This document shows, piece after piece, positions 17,404 to 25,513 of a stretch of 64,000 nucleotides of DNA. The notes under the pieces are model-generated. The model saw only the letters and a program-made list of their open reading frames with translations, was not told the DNA's origin and did not search any database. How positions within the stretch are numbered: the first letter of the stretch is position 1; each line of letters opens with the position of its first letter. Source of the DNA: Longimicrobiales bacterium (GTDB lineage Bacteria; Gemmatimonadota; Gemmatimonadetes; Longimicrobiales; Gaopeijiaceae); contig OX638356.1 in the NCBI GenBank assembly GCA_951813395.1, positions 3,856,501 to 3,920,500 of the forward strand, given 5' to 3'. A program made the translations under genes and the position numbers.

Positions 17404-18484
17404 ATGTCTCCTGCCGGACGCCCCGGACCATATGGCACGTCGATTCTCTCCCACGCTCGAAGAGCACCCGCGAGTCACTCTCCTCCGAAACGCAGCTTCG
17501 TACTCGCGGCCGCCGCCACAGCACTGATGGCCCTTTCAGCGGCGGCTTGCGGCGATGGCGGTACAGGACCCGCTCCGGCTCCGGCTCCAAACCGGGCACC
17601 TCTGGCAAGCGGCTCGATCTCGCCTCAAACGGTAACCGCAGGGCAGACAGTCATGGTGAACGTGGCCAGCTACTTCACCGATCCGGACGGAGACGCCTTG
17701 ACCTTCACGGCGACGAGTTCGAATGCCGCGACAGCATCAGTCTCGGTGTCCGGAAGCGTGGTGACAGTGACCGCGGCCGCACGGGGAGTGGCGACCGTAA
17801 CGGTTACAGCCCGAGACTCAGGCGGCATGTCGGCACAGCAGACGTTTACCGTCACCGTGCCCAATCAGGCCCCGGTCGCGGTGGATGCTGTCCCGGCACA
17901 ATCCGTCTTCGTCGGGGACTCGGCTTCCGTGGATGTATCGGCGTACTTCAATGACCCGGACGGAGACGCGCTGAGCTTTATTCGGTGGCGAACTCGGACG
18001 AGACGGCAGTCTCGGCATCGGTGTCCGGGAGCGTGGTTTCGCTGACCGCGATCACCCAGGGGATGTCCACCGTTACGGTGACCGCGCGCGATCCAGATGG
18101 GCTGTCTGCAGAGCAGAGCATCGCGGTCACGGTACCCAATCGGGCCCCGACTGCTCTCGACACCATCCCATCCAGGACCCTCCTGGCCGGGAATACTCTG
18201 GAGTTCGACCTGGCGCGCTACTTCGCCGACCCTGACGGAGATGCCCTGACCTTCACGGCGGCCAGCGCCAACGCCGGGGTGGCCTCCGTTGAATCGGTTG
18301 GCAGCACCCTGACGATCACTGGGCGGGCGCCCGGTAGCACGAGGATGACGGTTACGGTTACCGATCCTGCGGGGATGGCCATTCAACAGATGTTCGCTGT
18401 CACGGTGCCTAATCGGGAACCGATTGCGATCGGCAGCATCCCCGGGCATTCGGTGGAGCCCGGGCAGGCGGCCGCTGTCTCCGC
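17404..18484 (+). pseudogene. Ig-like repeat lipoprotein, frameshifted and cut by IS21
   Basis: Surface lipoprotein with tandem cadherin/Ig-like repeats of about 75 residues, each containing a FTDPDGDALTF-type Ca-binding core and a VTVTARDSGGMS-type strand. The ATG at 17404 follows AGGAAA; a signal peptide ends in the lipobox LSAAAC followed by GDGGTGP. Near 17980 the frame breaks after NDPDGDALSF; a one-base deletion restores a third repeat beginning VANSDETAVSASVSGS. The fourth repeat starts (REPIAIGSIPGHSVEPGQAA) and is interrupted at about 18484 by IS21 end repeats. Both lesions make it nonfunctional. The 290-bp stretch between 17112 and 17403 shows nothing recognisable. Confidence 0.8.
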
Positions 18485-19258
18485 ATTCCGACGATTCCGA
18501 TCACAGATTCCGGAGGATTCCGATCACCTTGGGAGATCAGAGGTCCATAGGGGCGCTGGGGGTCGGGTTACGGGTTTGAAGTTTAGGGGCTGGAGGGGGT
18601 CTTCGTCGAGTGATGGGGCCATGGCCGGTGTGTTGTGGGGACAGTGGAGGGCCGGTTTTCCGGAGGGGTAGAGGTAGGGCGAAGGGGATTGGACGGCCTT
18701 TACGGCGGGATTTTCGGGGTTCCGGAGGCCGGTTTGGCCCGGAACCGGGTCCCTTTGTCCCGGATTCGGGGGATTCGGAGGGATCCGGGTGGCCGCAACG
18801 GACGCCCGGACGGCCACACGGCCCGCTCAGAGCCGTCTTTCCGTCTTCTCGTCCCGATGGCGGGGAGAGACGCGCTTGCGGAGGCATGCTTGAGCCCGGT
18901 CTCTCAGCGGATCAGGCGTCGCTGGGGACGGCGTGGGGTTCCTTCGTCGAGTCGTATAGTCTTCTCATGGAGGCGCCCTTGAGGGTGATCCGGTGTGCGT
19001 TATTGAGGAGACGATCGAGGATGGCGTCGCCGAAGGTGGGATCGCCGACGACATCGTGCCAGTGCTCGACGGGAACCTGGCTGGCGAGCAGCGTGCCGCG
19101 GCGGGCGTAGCGGTCGTCGAGGACCTCGAGGAGGTCGTGGCGTCCCTGGCCTGAGAGCGAGGCGAGCCCCCAGTCGTCGAGGACGAGGAGCCAGGTCCGG
19201 GCGAGCCGCTGGATGACCTTGGGATACGACCCGTCGCCGCGGGCGAGGGTGAGTTCGT
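18485..19258. mobile_element. IS21-like element remnant
   Basis: One end of an IS21 family element. Two copies of GATTCCGATCAC (18493-18504 and 18516-18527), plus a partial GATTCCGG between them, are the multiple terminal repeats typical of IS21 ends. The 18530-18911 stretch is noncoding and holds nothing recognised. The istB coding region follows on the minus strand and is broken at 19258 by IS1634. The istA gene and the other end are gone. Confidence 0.65.
18912..19258 (-). pseudogene. istB: IstB-like ATPase C-terminal fragment (IS21 helper)
   Basis: The minus strand encodes the last 115 or so residues of an IstB/DnaC-like AAA+ helper ATPase of IS21 elements. Recognisable blocks are ELTLARGDGSYPKVIQRLAR, the Walker B LLVLDDWGL, the sensor-like TLLASQVPVEHWHD and the terminal DAILDRLLNNAHRI. 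The N-terminal portion with the Walker A motif is missing; the reading frame runs straight into the left inverted repeat of IS1634. The fragment has no start of its own. Confidence 0.85.
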
Positions 19259-19379
19259 CTAGCCCGAAGTTCGGGCCCGAATCGGGCTGATTCCTGGCCG
19301 TAATCTGTTGTGGGCACGGGACTTGTACGCCAGTTCTCGTATGGGATATATGTACCCATGTAATAACAAAGTGATATCG

Positions 19380-19408
19380 TTGACATAACACATGATAGTC
19401 GTTACGAT
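19380..19408 (+). promoter_or_regulatory. sigma70-like promoter of the IS1634 transposase
   Basis: TTGACA at 19380-19385, a 17-nt spacer and TACGAT at 19403-19408 (4 of 6 match to TATAAT). The predicted start point falls at about the ATG at 19416, so the transcript may be almost leaderless. AT content rises locally, as expected of a promoter in GC-rich DNA. Confidence 0.45.
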
Positions 19409-19415
19409 CATAGTC

Positions 19416-21143
19416 ATGTATATCGAACGCGTGCCCAATCGGAACTCCCCGCCCGCCGTCCTCCTGCGCGAGTCCTTCCGCGAGGGCGGCAAGGTCAGGA
19501 AGCGCACCCTGGCCAACCTGTCGAAGTTGCCCGACGACATCGTGGACGGGCTGCGTATCCTGCTCAAGGGCGGCGTCGCCCTGAAGTCCTTCGGGGACGC
19601 TTTCGAGATCCTGCGCTCCCGCCCCCACGGACACGCCGCCGCCGTGCTGGGCACGGCCCGCAAGCTGGGCCTCGAGAGACTGCTGGACCGCCGTCCGTCG
19701 CGGATGCGGTCGCTGGCGCTGGCGATGATCGCGGCGCGCGTCCTCGACCCGCGCTCGAAGCTCGCCACCGCCCGCGGCCTCAGCTCCGAGACCCTGGCCG
19801 ACACGCTGGGCGAGGAGACCGGCACGGCGGACGCGACGGCGGAGGAACTCTACGAGGCGATGGACTGGCTGCTCCGGCGGCAGAAGCGCATCGAGCGGAC
19901 CCTGGCGGCGAAGCACATCGAGGACGGCTCGCTCGTGCTCTGCGACCTGACCTCGGTGTACTTCGAGGGCGCGAAGTGCCCGCTGGCCAAGCGCGGCTAC
20001 TCCCGCGACGGCAGGCGCGGCAAGCTGCAGATCGTCTTCGCCCTGCTCTGCGACCGGGACGGCTGTCCGGTGGCCGCCGAGGTCTTCCGTGGCAACACGG
20101 CCGATCCCGGCGCCGTGGCCTCCCAGGCCGAGAAGCTCGCCGCGCGCTTCTCGCTGTCTCGCATCGTGCTGGTCGGAGACAGGGGGCTGCTGACCGACGC
20201 CCGCATCCGCGAGGATGTCGAGCCGGCGGGGCTGCGTTGGATCACCGCGCTGCGGGCTCCGAAGATCCGCAAGCTGGTTTCCGGCGGCGACTTGCAGCTG
20301 TCGATCTTCGACACCCAGGACCTCGCCGAGATCTCCGCGCCGGAACTCTATCCGGGCGAGCGGCTCATCGTCTGCCGCAACCCGCTGCTGGCCGCCGAGC
20401 GGGCCCGCAAGCGCGAGGCGCTGCTGGCGGCCACGGAGGCCAAGCTCGACCTGGTCGTCCGGGCCACGAAGCGCGAGAACCGGCCGCTGCGGGGCGAGAA
20501 GAACATCGCCGTGCGCGCCGACCGGGCCCTGCGCGCGCACAAGGTCGGCAAGCACTTCACCACCACCGCGAGCGACGACGGCTTCTCGTGGGAGCGTGAC
20601 GAGGAGAAGATCGCCGCAGAGGCGGCGTTGGACGGCATCTACGTCATCCGCACCAACGTGGCTGCCAAGGAGCTCGGGCCCGAAGACGCGGTCCGGGCCT
20701 ATAAGAGCCTCAGCCGGGTCGAGCGTGCCTTCCGGAGCTTCAAGGGGGTGGATCTCAAGGTGCGGCCCGTCCACCACCGCCTCGAGGGGCGCGTCCGCGC
20801 CCACGTCTTCCTCTGCATGCTCGCCTACTACGTCGAGTGGCACATGCGCCGCGCGCTGGTGCCGATGCTCTTCGACGACGACGACCCGGCCGCCGCCGAA
20901 GCCGCCCGTTCCTCACCCGTCGCGCCCGCCCAGCGCTCGAAAGCCGCACGTGCCAAGGCGGGCAGGAAACGCACGCCCGACGGCCTGCCCGTCCACAGCT
21001 TCCGGAGCCTGCTCGGCGATCTCGCCACCCTGACCCGCAACCGCGTACGGCCCGCCGTCCCCGGTGCCATGACCGCCGACATGCTCGCCCGCCCCACACC
21101 GCTCCAGGCCAAGGCCTTCCGTCTCCTCGGCATCCGCCCTTGA
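19416..21143 (+). CDS. IS1634 family transposase
   Basis: Full-length DDE transposase of the IS1634 group (IS4 superfamily), 575 residues from the ATG at 19416 (MYIERVPNRNSPPAVLLRES), which is the usual family start; an ATG eight codons upstream is also in frame. Catalytic residues lie in LVLCDLTSVYFEG (first Asp), VLVGDRGLLTD (second Asp) and SLSRVERAFRSFK (Glu, Y-x-E-like block). The C-terminal tail is Ala/Pro-rich. The frame is uninterrupted, making this the only insertion sequence in the window that still looks able to transpose. Confidence 0.93.
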   Translation: MYIERVPNRNSPPAVLLRESFREGGKVRKRTLANLSKLPDDIVDGLRILLKGGVALKSFGDAFEILRSRPHGHAAAVLGTARKLGLERLLDRRPSRMRSLALAMIAARVLDPRSKLATARGLSSETLADTLGEETGTADATAEELYEAMDWLLRRQKRIERTLAAKHIEDGSLVLCDLTSVYFEGAKCPLAKRGYSRDGRRGKLQIVFALLCDRDGCPVAAEVFRGNTADPGAVASQAEKLAARFSLSRIVLVGDRGLLTDARIREDVEPAGLRWITALRAPKIRKLVSGGDLQLSIFDTQDLAEISAPELYPGERLIVCRNPLLAAERARKREALLAATEAKLDLVVRATKRENRPLRGEKNIAVRADRALRAHKVGKHFTTTASDDGFSWERDEEKIAAEAALDGIYVIRTNVAAKELGPEDAVRAYKSLSRVERAFRSFKGVDLKVRPVHHRLEGRVRAHVFLCMLAYYVEWHMRRALVPMLFDDDDPAAAEAARSSPVAPAQRSKAARAKAGRKRTPDGLPVHSFRSLLGDLATLTRNRVRPAVPGAMTADMLARPTPLQAKAFRLLGIRP

Positions 21144-21235
21144 CCCGTACCCAGTAGCGTACACCCGCCGATCCGAGCTATGTCTCCGCCCTACAACGAC
21201 TTGACCCATCCCCCAACGGCCGAACTTCGGATTAG

Positions 21236-21395
21236 AGTTCCTCGCCGAAATGCGTAACGGTGTTGTACCCCCGGCACGGGGTCCGAAAGAGCCGGTCGGT
21301 CTCCGTCCCCAACGAGAACAGTCGTGCTCCCTCTTCCTGCGCGATTCTCACGAAGTGCACGGGCCTGCCGCGCGTAGCTCTCCCAGAACTCGGGG
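21236..21395 (-). pseudogene. TIM-barrel glycosidase-like gene fragment, part 2
   Basis: Downstream part of a gene split by the IS481 element. The minus strand reads PEFWESYARQA, then after a frame change VHFVRIAQEEGARLFSLGTE and DRLFRT, ending NTVTHFGEEL at the IS1634 end. The pattern of a helix followed by LFSLGTET resembles the catalytic strand of TIM-barrel glycoside hydrolases. The remainder is lost at the IS1634 boundary. Similarity is judged by eye only. Confidence 0.4.
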
Positions 21396-21439
21396 TGTTG
21401 TAGTACGGTAATCACCTGACAGTAGGCCCAAGGAAAGCG

Positions 21440-21730
21440 GGCACGCTGAAGGGCGTCGGCAAGGTCTACATCCAGACCGTGCTGGACTGCTTCAGCCGCT
21501 TCGTCTGGGCCCGGCTCTACACTTCGAAGATGCCGGTCACCGCCGTTCAGATCCTGAACAACCACGCGCTGCCCTTCTTCGAGGAGCACGCCGTGAAGGT
21601 CCAGACGATCCTGAGCGACAACGGCCGCGAGTACTGCGGCCGGCCGGACAAGCATCCCTACGAGCTCTTCCTGCAGCTCGAGGAGATCGACCACCGCACC
21701 ACGAAGGTCGGCAGGCCCCAGTCGAAGGGC
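21440..21730 (+). pseudogene. IS481-like transposase, integrase-core 5' piece
   Basis: Encodes the first part of an rve integrase core: GTLKGVGKVYIQTVLDCFSR with the first catalytic Asp, then VQTILSDNGREYCG with the second Asp. It runs to KVGRPQSKG at 21730, where the recombinase cassette begins. The normal continuation (SNGFIERFHR) is found at 25072. The N-terminal HTH domain is absent upstream. Confidence 0.85.
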
Positions 21731-21736
21731 TATGCA

Positions 21737-23818
21737 TCATACTGCACCCTGTTGGCAGGCTGAGACAGGAGTTGTGGGGATGGGCTGTCGATTGGCCAGT
21801 TTGCGCCCCTGCTGCCTGGAAGGCGGGTGGCCGATGGGCGGTTCATACAAGCATTGGTTCCTGTCGTTGTAGGAGTGGGCGCGGAGCAGCCCGTGATCAC
21901 GCCATGTCTTGATGGTGCTGGTCGAGACCTGGAGTCTGGCGGCGATTTCGGCGGGGCTCAGGAGCCCTTGAGCTCGCAGCCGCTGATAGCGGGTCTTCAG
22001 GCCGTAGGCCCGGCGTAAAGCCTGTACCCGCTGTGGCCGGAAGGCGATGCCCCGGCCCGTGCGCAGTCCACGGTCGTTGAGGATGGCGGCGATCTGGGTG
22101 TCGGTGTGGTCCTCGGTGAGGCGGTCGATCTCGGCCACGACGCGCTCGGAGGTCCGGTAGAGTTGCCAGGCGGGCGGTTCGAGGGGCAGCTGCAACTGCC
22201 GCGTCGCACCGCCGCGCAAACGTATGCCCAAGGCGATACCGGTTCCCCGCGTCAGCGTGACGTCCTCGATCAGAAGGCGCGCCATGCGCTTACGCTCGCG
22301 ATCCGGTGTCGCGGGGTCGTTCCACAGGCGCGGGAAGTCGGTGGACAGGGCAAGGATGTGCAGGCGTTGGGCGTCGTCGAGTTGCCCGGGGTCGTGGGCG
22401 CGCTGTTGGTCGAGTTCCAGCTGGGCGTGGTCCAGGGCACGCAGCTTGGCGTTCCACTCGGCCTCCAGCACATCGACCACTAATCGGTTGTCGGGATGGG
22501 TCTGCATGAAGCGCTGCCGAGCCAGGTCCGCTTCATGGCGAGCCCGCTGCACTGCCTGGGCCCGCCAGGCATCGACCTGCTCGGCGCGTGCCGCCAGCTC
22601 GTCCTGTACCTTGAGCGCGACGGTCAGCGTCACCGGCGTCATCAGTTCCACCAGCAGTGCCCCGACGGCGCGGTCGATGCCGGCGCCGGGGATGGACTGG
22701 CACTTGGCGCTTGCGGTTCGGATGCCCTCGCGCTGGCAGACGTAGTCGGGCACCTGCCGGCCCCGGCGCATGTGATAGCGGATCGTCATGGCTCGACCGC
22801 ACACGCCGCACAAGACCATACCTTGCAACAACGCCGGCCCCTCCCGAGGCGGACTGCGTCGGCGGTCGGCGCCGTAGGCCAGTGCGTTGTTGCGCAACCG
22901 CCGCTGATTGGCCTCGAAGCGTTCCCAGTCGATGTAGCCGGGGTGTGCATGGCGCAACAGCACGGTCCACTCCTCGAGCGGCAGGCGCCGCCTCTCCACA
23001 CGACCGCCGGGAAGCCGCCGCTGTCGGCTGCGGCCGAAGGCGTAGGCCCCCGCGTAGCGGGGATTATGCAGCACCTGCAGGACGCGTGAGTGTTCCAGCG
23101 GCTGCCAGTGCAGTTCGCCCTTGCGGGCTCCGGTCCGCACACGCCGCGGGAAGTGCAACCGGCGCTTGCGGAAGTGGCGCACGGTGGCGGTGGCGGCGCC
23201 GGTGAGCTCAAAGGTGTCGAACAGCATCCGCAGGCTCTGTCGCACCTGAGCATCGGGGTCGAGCACCACCCGGTCCAGCGGATCGTAGACCAGCCCCACC
23301 GGGAGAGGCAGCTTCAGTGCGCCGCGGCGCGCCTGATTGAGCAGGCCCCCGCGTAGCCGGGCATGCAGCATGTGCAGTTCCGCCTCGCTCATCGTGCCCT
23401 TGAGTCCGAGCAGGAGCCTGTCGTTGAAGTCCCCGGGACTGTAGATGCCGTCCTCGTCGAGGATCAGCGTGTCGCTCAACGCGCAGATCTCCAGCAACCG
23501 GTGCCAGTCGGTGGAGTTGCGGGCCAGCCGCGAGACCTCGAGTCCGAGCACGATGCCCGCGCGACCCATCCCGACTTCCGCGACCAGATGCTGGAACCCC
23601 TCGCGGTCCCGGTCGGCCCCGGACTGACCGAGATCGGTGTCGATCACGACGATCCGCTCGGTCGGCCAGCCGAGCGCCACCGCCCGCTCGCGCAACGCAT
23701 ACTGACGGCGCGTGCTCTCCGTGTTCTCGACCACCTGGCGCACCGTGGACTGCCGCACATAGAGATAGGCATCGCGGCTCAGGTGGCCGGCGCTCACCTT
23801 CCGGTGCGCATCGCTCAT
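21737..23818 (-). CDS. large serine recombinase
   Basis: Large serine recombinase, 693 residues from the ATG at 23818, which overlaps the preceding stop as ATGA. The N-terminal resolvase domain has the nucleophile in YLYVRQSTVRQV (Ser24) and the Arg-rich SRLARNSTDWHRL block. A recombinase domain (LHNPRYAGAYAFGRS) and a zinc ribbon (CGVCGRAM and a later YVCQREG) follow, then a coiled-coil region. Unusually, a further HTH lies near the C-terminus (LSPAEIAARLQVSTSTIKTW). All key residues are present. It would catalyse integration or excision of the cassette; its sites are not known. Confidence 0.92.
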   Translation of the reverse strand: MSDAHRKVSAGHLSRDAYLYVRQSTVRQVVENTESTRRQYALRERAVALGWPTERIVVIDTDLGQSGADRDREGFQHLVAEVGMGRAGIVLGLEVSRLARNSTDWHRLLEICALSDTLILDEDGIYSPGDFNDRLLLGLKGTMSEAELHMLHARLRGGLLNQARRGALKLPLPVGLVYDPLDRVVLDPDAQVRQSLRMLFDTFELTGAATATVRHFRKRRLHFPRRVRTGARKGELHWQPLEHSRVLQVLHNPRYAGAYAFGRSRQRRLPGGRVERRRLPLEEWTVLLRHAHPGYIDWERFEANQRRLRNNALAYGADRRRSPPREGPALLQGMVLCGVCGRAMTIRYHMRRGRQVPDYVCQREGIRTASAKCQSIPGAGIDRAVGALLVELMTPVTLTVALKVQDELAARAEQVDAWRAQAVQRARHEADLARQRFMQTHPDNRLVVDVLEAEWNAKLRALDHAQLELDQQRAHDPGQLDDAQRLHILALSTDFPRLWNDPATPDRERKRMARLLIEDVTLTRGTGIALGIRLRGGATRQLQLPLEPPAWQLYRTSERVVAEIDRLTEDHTDTQIAAILNDRGLRTGRGIAFRPQRVQALRRAYGLKTRYQRLRAQGLLSPAEIAARLQVSTSTIKTWRDHGLLRAHSYNDRNQCLYEPPIGHPPSRQQGRKLANRQPIPTTPVSACQQGAV

Positions 23819-24114
23819 GCCGCTCCCCCCCTCAGGTGGGGGCGGACCATCGCCATCAGGATGTGCATCGCCCGGCTCTCCACGCCCGCTGGCAACGGAC
23901 CGGGCGTACGCGGCGCGGCTCCGATGCCGGCCGGGGCGGGCAACGTCGCCAAGATGTCCAACCAGGCGGCGACGCCCCGGCACGTCAGAACGGCGAGCCC
24001 GTCGCGATCCTGGAGAGGCCCGTACCGGAGAGCTCGACCACGCAGTTGCTCGTAGCCTTGGGCGCAGGCCGCGGCCGGCCACAGCAGCGCATCGGAGTGC
24101 ACGCGCCGGGTCAC
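23815..24114 (-). CDS. small protein of the recombinase cassette
   Basis: 99-residue protein with no recognised family. The GTG at 24114 overlaps the TGA of the HTH gene (GTGA), and its own TGA overlaps the ATG of the recombinase (ATGA), which argues strongly that it is a real, translationally coupled gene. The sequence is Ala-, Leu- and Arg-rich (ALRYGPLQDRDGLAVLT, MHILMAMVRPHLRGGAA) with no signal peptide or clear membrane helix. By position it could be a directionality or accessory factor of the recombinase, but this is inference. Confidence 0.75.
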   Translation of the reverse strand: MTRRVHSDALLWPAAACAQGYEQLRGRALRYGPLQDRDGLAVLTCRGVAAWLDILATLPAPAGIGAAPRTPGPLPAGVESRAMHILMAMVRPHLRGGAA

Positions 24115-24572
24115 AGGCGTTTTTTTTCCCGTGCCAGCACGCGCTCCACACTGCGCCGGTGCACCGAGAGGCCGAACCGCTCGCGCACCAGTTCGACAAG
24201 TTCCCGGGAACTGGGCCGAGGCTGTTGCGCCCGGGCGGCGCGCAGGGCCGCGACCACCTCGGCGCTGAGCTTGTGCGGCCGCCGCGGTCCGGGCCGCTTC
24301 GGCAACAGAGCCGGCAGCCCGCCCGCCTCGTAGGCACGTTGAGCCAGGTAGAACGTGGGACGGGACAACCCGAAGCGGGCAGCGCTTCCGCTGATCGACT
24401 CTCCGTCCTCGCGCACGCGCCGCAGCATCTCGTACTTGACCTGCACCAGATCGCGGGGATCGAAGAAGGCGTTGTCCAGGAATCGGGGGTCGCGTACGCG
24501 CTCGGGATGAGGGTTCAGGCAACCGTGTTCGCGCAAGGTGCGCGTCTTGTCGTCGATGGAGCGACGTGCCAT
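24111..24572 (-). CDS. helix-turn-helix protein of the recombinase cassette
   Basis: 153-residue DNA-binding protein. A transposase-like helix-turn-helix is visible at about residues 58-90 (ISGSAARFGLSRPTFYLAQR), followed by a second winged-helix-like part (VAALRAARAQQPRPSSRELV). It has no catalytic domain, so it resembles the HTH part of IS481 or IS630 transposases standing alone. It is the first gene of the three-gene overlapping operon, with a strong promoter at 24614-24641. A role in controlling the operon or binding the recombination sites is plausible. Confidence 0.82.
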   Translation of the reverse strand: MARRSIDDKTRTLREHGCLNPHPERVRDPRFLDNAFFDPRDLVQVKYEMLRRVREDGESISGSAARFGLSRPTFYLAQRAYEAGGLPALLPKRPGPRRPHKLSAEVVAALRAARAQQPRPSSRELVELVRERFGLSVHRRSVERVLAREKKRL

Positions 24573-24613
24573 GAAGATGTCTCCGGCGATGTGTGGAACA
24601 CGTTGTCAATGTA

Positions 24614-24641
24614 ATTATGCCTCTCTGTGAATCCGTGTCAA
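24614..24641 (-). promoter_or_regulatory. sigma70-like promoter of the recombinase operon
   Basis: On the minus strand TTGACA (24641-24636) is followed by a 16-nt spacer and CATAAT (24619-24614), a 5 of 6 match to the -10 consensus, about 40 nt before the HTH gene start. A second TTGACA occurs at 24609-24604. A perfect hairpin GGGCCT/AGGCCC (24644-24659) lies just upstream and may be a terminator for DUF5372 or an operator. Confidence 0.6.
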
Positions 24642-24760
24642 GGGGGCCTCGATAGGCCCTCGGCCCGATAACCTCTATTTCATAGGCATCTTCGGGTGAT
24701 CCGACTGTGCAATCCGGCCCACCAGATCGGCCTGTACTGATGAGGCGGATAAAATGCTGT

Positions 24761-25021
24761 TTACACATTGGGCGTAATCCCCTTTACATCACCCCCACCC
24801 AACATGTCCGCCAGAGCCAGCAAATCCTCCACCCGGAATGCCGATCGGCCGGCCGCGACCTCCACGAACGGATCCTCGACAGCGACACTGGTCCAACTCA
24901 CCGGAATGTGCGCCAACACGCCGTCTTCGCCCGTGTAGTACACCCGCTCGATTCCCCAGCAGAGCTTCGTATGGACCAGCTCGAATTCTCGACCCCGCAG
25001 CGGGTGAAACGGATGCGTCAC
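24761..25021 (-). CDS. DUF5372 family protein
   Basis: 86-residue protein starting at GTG 25021. It begins THPFHPLRGREFELV and continues with RVYYTGEDG and SWTSVAVEDPFVEVAAGR, matching DUF5372, a small family of unknown function that recurs beside large serine recombinases. That recurring neighbourhood, seen again here, suggests it is part of the mobile cassette rather than a passenger. It is 188 bp upstream of the HTH gene and transcribed in the same direction, separated by the hairpin and promoter described there. Confidence 0.75.
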   Translation of the reverse strand: MTHPFHPLRGREFELVHTKLCWGIERVYYTGEDGVLAHIPVSWTSVAVEDPFVEVAAGRSAFRVEDLLALADMLGGGDVKGITPNV

Positions 25022-25071
25022 CCGGAAGGTTCGACCTGCTCGCTCCGCTTCGGGTGCAGTCGACGACTTCG

Positions 25072-25332
25072 TCCAACGGCTTCATCGAGCGCTTCCACCG
25101 CACGCTCCTCGAAGAGCATCTGAGGATCAAGGGCCGGACGACCTGGTACGAGACGGTTGCGGAGATGCAGAAGGACCTGGATGCTTACCTTGAGACCTAC
25201 AACCGCCAGCGGCCACACCGCGGCCGCGGCATGAAGGGCAGGACGCCCTACGACGTCTCCAAGGCCGGGATCCCGAAGACGTCCCCGGCACGGAAAACGT
25301 CCGTCAGAAAGGAGGTCAAGACCGCAGCGTAG
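25072..25332 (+). pseudogene. IS481-like transposase, 3' piece
   Basis: Resumes the integrase core at SNGFIERFHRTLLEEHLRIK, which carries the catalytic Glu, followed by ETYNRQRPHRGRGMKGRTPY and a basic tail ending at TAG 25332. It joins in frame with the 5' piece that ends at 21730 once the recombinase cassette is removed. The right inverted repeat follows 22 bp later. Confidence 0.85.
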
Positions 25333-25380
25333 ATCTGACCTCGGCGAGGCCGGGTGTCAGGTGAATACCGTACTTGTACA

Positions 25381-25475
25381 CTCGGAGACGGACCGCTCGT
25401 GGTCGGGATGATCCGGGCGCCACGGCCAATGCTCCGGCCGCACCCCGCCACCGGGATCCCCACCGCCCCGTGTTC
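25381..25475 (-). pseudogene. TIM-barrel glycosidase-like gene fragment, part 1
   Basis: Minus-strand coding-like sequence GVRPEHWPWRPDHPDHERSV directly outside the right repeat of IS481. Read across the element, it leads into PEFWESYARQA at 21395, so both are taken as pieces of one gene. No start codon or upstream domain is recognisable before the propeller fragment further right. Weak evidence, based on continuity of style. Confidence 0.3.
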
Positions 25476-25513
25476 CAGCAGATTGTGCTAGAATCTCTTC
25501 CTCTCGCACCTCC

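Larger units (their letters stand above)
19259..21235 (+). mobile_element. IS1634-type insertion sequence, apparently complete
   Basis: The ends carry imperfect inverted repeats around CCGAAGTTCGG: left at 19259-19275 and right at 21219-21235, matching at 14 of 17 positions. One full-length transposase gene lies inside. The left flank is IstB and the right flank is a different gene fragment, so a deletion or recombination happened on one side after insertion. The target duplication was not resolved; AGTTC occurs near both ends (19252-19256 and 21236-21240). Confidence 0.7.
21731..25071 (-). mobile_element. serine-recombinase/DUF5372 mobile cassette
   Basis: A 3.3-kb unit with four leftward genes (DUF5372 protein, HTH protein, 99-residue protein, large serine recombinase) inserted in the IS481 transposase gene. 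The borders are set by where the transposase reading stops and resumes. The short sequences tcgaagggc (21722-21730) and tccaacggc (25072-25080) are related at 7 of 9 positions across the two borders and may mark the insertion point. The three rear genes overlap by 4 nt each, as in an operon. Confidence 0.7.
21396..25380 (+). mobile_element. IS481-like element remnant interrupted by a recombinase cassette
   Basis: Terminal inverted repeats are clear: 21396-21421 on the left and 25355-25380 on the right share the core AGTACGGTA and CACCTGACA with only a few mismatches. The transposase gene begins abruptly close to the left repeat, so its N-terminal HTH part has been deleted. The gene is then split by a 3.3-kb insertion. 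The element itself was inserted in the glycosidase-like gene, whose pieces lie on both sides. Confidence 0.75.

Noticed and set aside
18912-20843. One 643-codon minus-strand frame spanning IS1634 and istB
   Set aside because: Only its last 115 codons (istB) are real. The rest is antisense to the IS1634 transposase and is joined by chance through the inverted repeat.
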